Assembly: GCA_963848825.1 (NCBI GenBank) | Contig: CAWKFA010000017.1 | Location: 806,001 to 870,000, forward strand | Length of the DNA: 64,000 nt | Direction: 5' to 3' | Source: CAVVSQ01 sp963848825 | GTDB taxonomy: Bacteria; Planctomycetota; Planctomycetia; Gemmatales; Gemmataceae | Shown here: piece after piece, positions 56,993 to 64,000 of the stretch | Layout: each line of letters opens with the position of its first letter | How positions within the stretch are numbered: the stretch's first letter is position 1 | Program-made: the position numbers and the translations under genes | The notes under the pieces: generated by a model | Told to the model about the DNA's origin: nothing | Databases searched by the model: none | The model's input: the letters and a program-made list of their open reading frames with translations, nothing else

Positions 56993-59900
56993 TTACTTCG
57001 CTCGCGTGTCCGCGACTTCCGCAAGCAGGGTCATGAGGGCCTGCGGATCGACGGGCTTCACCAGGTGGTCGTCGAAGCCAGCGTCCCGAGAGCGACGGCG
57101 GTCTTCATCCTGGCCCCAACCGGTCACGGCAATGAGCACCATATCTTTACCCCATGGTTGTTCTCGAATACGGCGGCACGCTTCGTAGCCGTTTAGCTTT
57201 GGCAAGCCAATGTCGAACAACAAGATTTCAGGCCGAAACTCTTCCGCGACCTCCACTCCTTGCTGACCGTCGTAGGCGGTGCGGGTGTCGTTGCCCATGA
57301 TCCGCAACATTAGCGCCAGGCTGTCGGCTCCGTCCCGATTGTCGTCAACAATCAGGATGCGGAGGGAGGATTTAAGAACGACGTGTGCCTCTTCCTTGGC
57401 AACCGGGGGCTTCGTTGTTGCCACGAGCACCGGCAGACGGACGATAAACTCAGACCCTTCACCCAGGCCCTCGCTACGGACATCGACCGCACCCCCGTGC
57501 ATCTCCACCAAGCGCTTCACCAGGGTCAGTCCGATGCCCAGGCCGCCCTGGGATTTCTGGAGCGAGCGGTCCACCTGAGAGAACATTTCAAAAATCCGCG
57601 GGAGTTGATCAAAAGCAATGCCGATGCCGCTGTCCCGGATCGACACAGTCACATCGCTGCCTTGCCGTTCCACCACCAACCAAATATGGCCGGCCCGGTC
57701 GCTGTACTTGGCGGCGTTGTTGAGAAGGTTCATGAATACCTGGGCCAGCCGGGTCAAGTCGGCGTCGAGGACAATTTCCTCTTTGGGCATCGTCACGGTG
57801 AGTTCGTGTCCCATCTCCTCGATCAGGGGACGACTGGTTTCGAGGGCGCTGTTGATGACGGCCGCCAACGAGACACGCTCCTTGCGAAGCTCCAGTTTGC
57901 CGGTGCTGATGCGACTCATGTCCATGAGGTCATCCACGAGTCGGACCAGCTGGCTCAACTGCCGCTCCATCATGGTGCGGGCTTGCTCGAGCGACACGGC
58001 GCGCCCGCCGGCCAGGCGCATCAATTGCAGTCCGGTGCGAATGGGGGCCAGCGGGTTGCGGAGTTCGTGCGCCAGGGTTGCCAGGAATTCGTCTTTGCGG
58101 TGATCGGCCTCGGACAGCTGGGCGGCGAGCCGGCGCAGCTCGTTGGCCGTCTGCCGCTGTTCATGGATGTCGGTGGTAGAACCGACCCACATGATTACTT
58201 TACCCTCGTTATCTTTCAGCGAAAGCACCGGCTGATGTGCCAGCAATACTCGCCGTCGGCCCCACGAAGCCGATGTTCGAACTCAAAGGGCTCGCCGGTC
58301 TCGACGGAGTGTTTCCAGGCGTGCACATTTTCAGCCACGTCATCGACGTGGATAAACTGTGTCCAGCCCCAGTCTTTTATCTCTTCAAACGGCAGTCCGG
58401 TAAACTTCATCCAGGGGGGGTTGAAATAATCCATGGCGCCGTCGGGCCGGGCGGTAAAAATCTTTTGCGGCATGGCAGCCATGACGAATTGAAGGCGTTG
58501 TTCGCTGTCCCGCAGGGCGCGCTCGGCGTGGATGCGCTCGGTGATATTGATGATCGCGGCCACCAGACCCACTACTTTGGTCCCCTCCCATTCGGGAACA
58601 TAGGCGCAGCGCATGAACTGCCGGCCTGTCTTTTCATAGGGAACCTCGATTTCGAACTCCACGGACTGGCCCGCCAGAGCCTGCGCCACGTGGCCTTTGA
58701 ATGCACTAAAGGCTTCGATACCGACGATCTCGACGATGTGCTTGCCGATGACCTGTTCCGGAGTGAGGCCGAAGCGCACCGCGTACGGTTTGTTCACGAA
58801 CTTGTAACGCCCATTCATATCGCAATGGGCCAGAAACACCGGCGCATTATCCGCCATCAACTGGAGCTGCTGTTCGCGCTGCCGCAATAACTCACCGGCC
58901 TCGTGTTTCGCGGTAATGTCCATCGTGGCGCCAACAAGCCGCACGCCGGCGTCCGGCCCCGGCACGGCCTGGGCCCGCTCCTCCACCCAGATGGCGGAGC
59001 CGTCGCTGGGCCGGATCAGGCGGTACTGGGTCAGGTAGCTGCCCTGGTCCTTGACCGCCTTCATGACGGTGGCTCGATGGCGCTCGACATCTTCGGGGTG
59101 GATAAGAGCGAACCCCTGCTCGCTGGCGTCGAGCGATGAACCGGGCGGCAAGCCGAGAACCTCGGCGGCGTTGTCCGAGAGGACAACCTTGCCGGTGGCG
59201 ATATCCCATTCCCAGGCCACCATATGCGCGGCGGTGAGGGCCAGGCGGAGCCGGCGCTCGCTCTTGTCGCGTTCCTTCTCGACCTGTCTGCGTTCACTGA
59301 TGTCGTGAAACACCAGCACGACGCCGATAATCTGTCCATCCTGTCCCCGAATGGGGGCGGCACTATCGTCGATCGGTCGTTCCGTACCATCTTTCGCGAT
59401 CAAGATTGTATGGTTGGCCAGGCCGACGATTTGACCCTGGGTAAGGACTTTCGCCACCGGGTTCTCGGCCGGCTGGCGGCTGTTTTCGTTAATGATTTTG
59501 AAAACCGACACAAGAGGACGTCCGCGCGCTTCCTCAAACGACCAACCGGTCAATTGCTGGGCCACTGCATTTAAGTAGGTGACGTTGCCCTGGGCATCCG
59601 TCGCCATGACGGCATCGCCAATACTGGTCAGGGTCACCCGCAGTTGTTCCCGTTGCGAGGTGATGACCTTTGTCGCCCGATGACGCAGCACCAGATTGCG
59701 GCGACCCAGATAAAAGACAGCCATAAGAAGCATGACGCCAACAAGAGCCGGCAGCAGGATCGACATCATCGTTGTGCGCGAGCTGGCTGCTGACTCTTCC
59801 GCGCCCGTAATAGCAGATTCTTTTCATGCGCCAACATATCGGCGAGCGCGCGTCGTAAATCGTCCATCATCAGCTTGCCGGTGTTTCCCCGCACGACCTC

Positions 59901-60713
59901 CGTCGCGGCGCTACGATCTCCTCGTTTAAGGAGGGCAATGGTTTGCTTTAACTCGTCGAGGCGTCCATCAATTTTTGGCTTTAGTGCCGCGAGCCGGGCC
60001 TGTTGCAAAGCGTTGTCGGCCGTCAGGTCCTTCAGATGAGCGAAGGTAGCCTGGAGCCGCTGTAGTGCCTCATTGTAAGGTTGCAGGTATTTCTCGTCCT
60101 CCGTTAGCAAATAGCCCCGTTGCCCTGTTTCGGCATCCTTCAGAGTTGACAGGAGAGCTTCCAGCTCACCGATGACCTCATGGGAGTGGGCGACCAGGCG
60201 TTCGTTCGCAGCCAGGCGCAACGCGCTGTCGTAACCAAGGCCGCCGCCAACCATCAGGACTGTCAGCGTCAGCCCAAAAGCGAGGGCCGTAATATCACGT
60301 AGTTTTGGCTCCGGCAGGGGATCTCCTTCAATAGGATGCGCCAACGTCGGCAATTCTCGTTCGAACTGGCGCGACGTTCGTTCGGCCTGGCGCAATCGTC
60401 GCTGCGAAACTCCAAAGACCGCAATGGCCAGACTAACCATGACGTACATGATCAGGCCAATCAGGTCCGCTTCGCCCGGTAGCCCGAACGAAAACCGCGG
60501 CGGCACAAAAAAATAGATAGACAAAACGAGGCCCAAAACCGTGGCCAACAATGCCGGACGGAGCCCACCGAGCCATGAAGCTATAAAAACGGCACCGAAG
60601 AAGGTGGGGAAGGGAAAACTGTTTCCCAGGAGTGGGTCAAGGAGCCAACGGCAACCCAGGGCGAGCAGTACGGCTGCCAATGTCAGGCCATAAGTAGCGA
60701 ACGGACTTTTCAC
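56993..60713 (-). CDS. Hybrid sensor histidine kinase: DUF4118-CHASE3-four PAS-kinase-receiver (two frameshifts)
   Basis: Read across two frameshifts this is one 1,240-residue protein. Order: four helices of a DUF4118 (KdpD-like) domain (about 1-110), a CHASE3 sensor flanked by helices (about 135-320, ETGQRGYLLTEDEKYLQPYN), four PAS domains (starting near LTSIGDAVMATDAQGNVTYL, ALTAAHMVAWEWDIATGKVV, LMADNAPVFLAHCDMNGRYK and VMAAMPQKIFTARPDGAMDY), the HisKA box KDEFLATLAHELRNPLAPIR with the phospho-His, the ATPase boxes (NLLNNAAKYSD, DSGIGIAFDQLPRIFEMFSQ, GGLGIGLTLVKRLVEMHGG), and a receiver domain with Asp in LLFDIGLPKLNGYEAC. Breaks near 59800 (lost G, RAR-EESAASSRTT) and near 58229 (lost G, SR-VLSLKDNEG) are single-base. 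The signal is unknown. The divergent neighbour is a Crp-type regulator. Confidence 0.9.
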
Positions 60714-60917
60714 TAAGCGCCCCGCCTGATCATTTGTTCAAAATACTCCGTAGTCTGGATCGCCATGCGAGATTTGCCATGCCAAATATTCTACAGACTG
60801 ATCCAATCTGTTCGATAGGTGACACTTCGCCAGGTAGCCATTCCACGCCGGTACATATTTTGCTGGCCTTTGAGCTGTCTAGCGATGCGCGCTCCAATTT
60901 CCCGAGGATTTTCACCA

Positions 60918-61634
60918 ATGGGTATCTCCAGCCGGCCCAAGGCCGGACACTCCGGCAATTGGCTCCTCGACCGGCTTTCACCGGCGGACTTCAAGGCCTT
61001 GGCGGCGAGTTTGGAACCTGTCCAAATCCGAGCAGGTCAGGCCGTCTTCCGTTCGAACGATCTGGTGGAGCATGTCTATTTCCCGACCACCGCTGTCCTG
61101 TCGTTGACAGTGAGCGAATCCCCCGATGGCGGGCGTAGCATGGAATTCGCTTCCGTGGGCCATGAGGGCATGGTCGGCTTCACCGCGCTTCTCGGTATTC
61201 CTGTCAGCCTTCATCACGTCACCTGCCAAAATACGGGCAGTTGTTGGCGCCTGGCGACCCCCTTGATGCTCAGATCCATGTCTCACCACGCCGTCGACGA
61301 CCTGGTCAAGCGCTACGTGGCAATCGCTTATCGCACTGCGGTGCAAGCCGTGTTGTGTAACTCGTTGCACGCCGTCGAGCAACGCGTCTGTCGCTGGCTT
61401 TTGGCCACTCACGACAAGTCGGCCGGAGACGTAACAGCGACGCAAGACCTGCTGGCCGCCATGCTCGGAGTCAAACGTCCGACGGTATCCCTCGTGGCGA
61501 ATTCGCTGCAAAAAGCGGGCCTCATCAGCTACCACCGGGGTTCCGTGCAGATCATCAACCTGGCGGGGTTGGAGCAATCTGCCTGCGCCTGTTACCGCGT
61601 CACGAAGATGTTCTACGATCGCCTCATCAAGTAA
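60918..61634 (+). CDS. Crp/Fnr family transcriptional regulator 1
   Basis: This 238-residue regulator has an N-terminal cyclic-nucleotide-binding-like beta-roll (LVEHVYFPTTAVLSLTVSES, FASVGHEGMVGFTALLGIPV) and a C-terminal winged helix: RVCRWLLATHDKS, TQDLLAAMLGVKRPTVSLVA (helix-turn-helix), then LQKAGLISYHRGSVQIIN. The typical Arg/Glu residues for cAMP phosphate are not apparent, so the ligand is open. The tail CACYRVTKMFYDRLIK is shared with the next regulator. I chose the ATG at 60918, with the open frame extending upstream to 60819. It is divergent from the hybrid kinase. Confidence 0.85.
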   Translation: MGISSRPKAGHSGNWLLDRLSPADFKALAASLEPVQIRAGQAVFRSNDLVEHVYFPTTAVLSLTVSESPDGGRSMEFASVGHEGMVGFTALLGIPVSLHHVTCQNTGSCWRLATPLMLRSMSHHAVDDLVKRYVAIAYRTAVQAVLCNSLHAVEQRVCRWLLATHDKSAGDVTATQDLLAAMLGVKRPTVSLVANSLQKAGLISYHRGSVQIINLAGLEQSACACYRVTKMFYDRLIK

Positions 61635-61847
61635 GCTCGGCATGGCAAGCGCAGGTGCCTCCAGGCCTTTTCTTTCTTTAGAAACGCAGTCCCCCATGTG
61701 CGAGTCGCGAGTGTGACCCAATCAATTTAACAGGGGGAGGTTGATCGGTCTGTCCGCTGCATGACAAAAGTGCGCCCCGGCACTTGATTTGCTTTAACTG
61801 GTAAACTCGTGGGCTGGCAAAGCCGGCGCACGAAGGAGGTGGCCGTC
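61635..61847 (+). promoter_or_regulatory. Spacer with a strong ribosome binding site
   Basis: The 213-bp gap ends with AAGGAGGT at 61833-61840, an almost complete Shine-Dalgarno sequence eight bases from the ATG at 61848, which fixes the start of the second regulator. No clear promoter or terminator was found in the remainder. Confidence 0.6.
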
Positions 61848-62570
61848 ATGGCCCCACGAGCACCACGTAAACGCACAGGAAATAGACTCATCGATTCGCT
61901 GCCGAGCAGAGAGATCGAGCAACTGGAATCGCAATGGCAGGTTATTTCCTTGAAGTTGACCGAGGAAATCTGTCGGCAAGATCGGCCTCTTTCCCACGTC
62001 CATTTTCCCGTTTCGGGTATCTACTCCACGGTGATTCGTATGGCGGACGGGCGCGTGGTCGAAGCCTCTACCGTAGGCAAGGAGGGGATGATCGGCCTTA
62101 GCGCCGTCCTCGGCTTGACTTTCAGTCACAAGACGGCCACGACGCCTGTGCCCGGCGATTGCCTGCGCCTCGCGGTGCCATCGCTACGGCCACTCTTGCA
62201 AACAGGAAACGCCCTGGGTGCATTGTTGCGCCGCTACGCGGCCTTTGCCCTGCGAAATGCTTACCAGGCCGCAGCCTGCAACTCGGTGCACTCGGCCCAG
62301 GAGCGTACCTGTCGGTGGTTGCTTACGAACGATGATCGGGTGGGTAATGGCCTGCTCGCGATGACTCATGAGTTTCTGGCCCAGCTTATAGGAGTGCGCC
62401 GACAAACCGTGACCGTCATCGTTGGAGTTCTGCAGGCTGCCGGTTTCATCAGCTCCCGTCGCGGCATGGTGCGTATCGTCAATCGGCCGGGGCTCGAAGC
62501 TGCTTGTTGTGAATGCTATCGGGTTAGCCAGGCGCTATACGAGCAAATCGTTCAAGTAGCGCCGATCTAA
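61848..62570 (+). CDS. Crp/Fnr family transcriptional regulator 2
   Basis: This is a 240-residue paralogue of the regulator at 60918, with the same layout: beta-roll (LSHVHFPVSGIYSTVIRMAD, STVGKEGMIGLSAVLGLTFS), linker RTCRWLLTNDDRVGNGLLAM, helix-turn-helix THEFLAQLIGVRRQTVTVIV and the wing LQAAGFISSRRGMVRIVN. The C-terminal CCECYRVSQALYEQI contains the Cys-x-Cys-Tyr motif also seen in its partner. A strong AAGGAGGT supports the start. It precedes a large catalase gene by about 120 bp and could control it, though no binding site was recognised. Confidence 0.85.
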   Translation: MAPRAPRKRTGNRLIDSLPSREIEQLESQWQVISLKLTEEICRQDRPLSHVHFPVSGIYSTVIRMADGRVVEASTVGKEGMIGLSAVLGLTFSHKTATTPVPGDCLRLAVPSLRPLLQTGNALGALLRRYAAFALRNAYQAAACNSVHSAQERTCRWLLTNDDRVGNGLLAMTHEFLAQLIGVRRQTVTVIVGVLQAAGFISSRRGMVRIVNRPGLEAACCECYRVSQALYEQIVQVAPI

Positions 62571-62690
62571 AGCGCGCTGACCACGCCGCCCGGCGCCATA
62601 GGGCATCGGGAAAAACTAACGATCTATCGACAGCGGGCGTATAACAATAGAAGTTGCCGTCTGGACAATCCTGTAACCTTCGAGATTTCA

Positions 62691-64000
62691 ATGAAAAAGA
62701 AACCCACGCCGTCTGATCGTCCAACCAAAACGGGCACCGGCGACGAAACCCATCAAACAGCCCGAGATGCCGCGAGCACGCTAACCACGAATCAAGGCGT
62801 GCCGATAGCGGACAATCAAAACTCCCTGAAAAGCGCGGCACGCGGGCCGACGCTCCTTGAAGATTTCGTGCTTCGTGAAAAGATCACGCATTTTGACCAT
62901 GAACGGATTCCTGAAAGAATTGTCCACGCTCGAGGGTCCGGGGCGCATGGATTTTTCCAATGTTACCAGTCGTTCGCGGAGCTCACGAGAGCGTCGTTTC
63001 TACACGATCCGAAAAAGAAGACGCCGGTCTTTGCCAGGTTTTCGACCGTTGCCGGGGGCGCCGGTTCGGGAGATATGCCTCGCGACGTTCGCGGCTTCGC
63101 GGTCAAGTTTTATACCGACGAAGGCAATTTCGATCTCGTTGGCAATAATATTCCGGTTTTCTTTATTCAAGATGCCATCAAGTTTCCGGACCTGATCCAT
63201 GCCGTCAAGATGGAGGCCGATCGTGGCTTTCCGCAAGCGGCGTCCGCCCATGATACCTTTTGGGATTTCGTCTCCCTCATGCCGGAAAGCATGCACATGC
63301 TCATGTGGGCGATGTCGGATCGCGCCATTCCACGCTCCTTACGCATGATCGAAGGCTTTGGCATTCACACTTTTCGGCTGGTCACTGCGCAGGGAAAATC
63401 TACCTTCGTGAAGTTTCATTGGCGGCCCGTTCTTGGCACCGCCTCAGTAATTTGGGATGAGGCAGTGAAAATCAATGGCGCCGACCCTGATTTTCATCGC
63501 CGCGATTTGTGGACCGCGATCGCTGAGGGGAACTTTCCGGAATGGGAGTTCGCTGTCCAGGCCTTTGATCAAAAAACGGCCGACCGCCTGAAATTCGATG
63601 TCCTAGATCCCACCAAGCTTATACCGGAAGAGGAAATCCCCCTGCTGAAGCTCGGCAAGATGACGCTGAATCGGAATCCCGACAATTTCTTCGCCGAAAC
63701 GGAGCAGGCGGCGTTTCATCCCGGCCATCTCGTTCCGGGCATCGATTTTTCCAATGACCCACTATTGCAAGGCCGATTGCATTCCTATTTGGACACGCAA
63801 CTGAGCCGTCTAGGGGGCCCCAACTTCCACGAATTGCCAATTAACAGGCCCAAGTGTCCCATGCAGAACTTCCAGAGAGACGGCATCATGCGCATGGACG
63901 TGCCGCAAACTCGCATCAACTACGAACCGAATAGCCTTGACCAGGGCTCGCCCCGTGAAAACCCGGACAGGGGCTTTGTGACCTTCCCGGCCAGCGAACC
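62691..64000 (+). CDS. katE: Large-subunit (HPII-type) catalase, 3' end cut by window edge
   Basis: The first 436 or so residues of a heme catalase are visible and the frame is intact to the window end. The N-terminal extension (about residues 1-55, MKKKPTPSDRPTKTGTGDET, Thr-rich, ending NQNSLKSAARGPTLLEDFVL) is typical of large-subunit clade 2 catalases. The catalytic His is in ERIVHARGSGAHGFFQ, the distal Asn in FDLVGNNIPVFFIQDAIKFP, and the proximal heme-ligand Tyr in LHSYLDTQLSRLGGPNFHEL. Clade 2 enzymes carry an extra C-terminal flavodoxin-like domain, which would lie beyond this window. It breaks down hydrogen peroxide, including that made by urate oxidase. A ribosome binding site is not obvious before the ATG. 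Confidence 0.93.
   Translation, partial: MKKKPTPSDRPTKTGTGDETHQTARDAASTLTTNQGVPIADNQNSLKSAARGPTLLEDFVLREKITHFDHERIPERIVHARGSGAHGFFQCYQSFAELTRASFLHDPKKKTPVFARFSTVAGGAGSGDMPRDVRGFAVKFYTDEGNFDLVGNNIPVFFIQDAIKFPDLIHAVKMEADRGFPQAASAHDTFWDFVSLMPESMHMLMWAMSDRAIPRSLRMIEGFGIHTFRLVTAQGKSTFVKFHWRPVLGTASVIWDEAVKINGADPDFHRRDLWTAIAEGNFPEWEFAVQAFDQKTADRLKFDVLDPTKLIPEEEIPLLKLGKMTLNRNPDNFFAETEQAAFHPGHLVPGIDFSNDPLLQGRLHSYLDTQLSRLGGPNFHELPINRPKCPMQNFQRDGIMRMDVPQTRINYEPNSLDQGSPRENPDRGFVTFPASE

Overview
The window reads as a chromosomal segment of a planctomycete, probably of the Gemmata type. The evidence is three DUF1559-type proteins (two with the classical prepilin N-terminus), a giant surface protein opening with a LEPR-XLL-like motif and carrying Ig-like, cohesin-like and dockerin-like domains, a short 'VTDAGL' leucine-rich repeat protein, DUF4118/CHASE3 sensor-kinase architecture and a GC-rich background. 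These are family-level impressions made without a database search.

Layout. 1-9.7 kb: DUF1559 proteins, a small lipoprotein and the 7.1 kb surface protein. 9.8-16.1 kb (minus): purine salvage and oxidation, with adenine deaminase, a guanine-type deaminase and both xanthine dehydrogenase subunits. 16.2-22.7 kb (mostly plus): ureide breakdown, with uricase, HIU hydrolase, OHCU decarboxylase, allantoinase, allantoate amidohydrolase, ureidoglycine aminohydrolase and a ureidoglycolate-amidohydrolase-like enzyme. 22.7-25.1 kb: a 72-bp tandem hairpin repeat and two exported hydrolase-like proteins. 25.1-34.7 kb (minus): a BMP-type ABC importer interleaved with two isochorismatase-like cysteine hydrolases (one biuret-hydrolase-like) and an allophanate hydrolase. 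35.0-36.4 kb: an outer-membrane beta-barrel protein. 37.3-43.2 kb (minus): the urea importer urtABCDE. 43.6-48.4 kb (plus): urease ureABCFGD, without ureE. 48.4-55.3 kb: an accessory zone with a REPIN-like repeat, a RAYT transposase remnant, an AT-rich orphan gene, an LRR protein, a pirin and a three-gene toxin-antitoxin-like cassette. 55.3-64 kb: glucose-6-phosphate dehydrogenase, a large hybrid histidine kinase, two Crp/Fnr-type regulators and the start of a large catalase.

How it works together. From about 9.8 to 48.4 kb almost every gene serves organic-nitrogen scavenging. Adenine and guanine become hypoxanthine and xanthine, then urate, allantoin, allantoate, ureidoglycine, ureidoglycolate and glyoxylate, releasing ammonia directly. 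A second set appears to import an unidentified compound and handle biuret and allophanate, and a third imports and hydrolyses urea. All routes end in ammonia.

Caution on quality. At least 18 conserved reading frames are broken by what look like single-base gains or losses, often in short G/C runs, while the protein continues correctly in another frame. I treat these as intact genes with probable consensus errors of an unpolished assembly, not as pseudogenes. Coordinates for such genes span all pieces.
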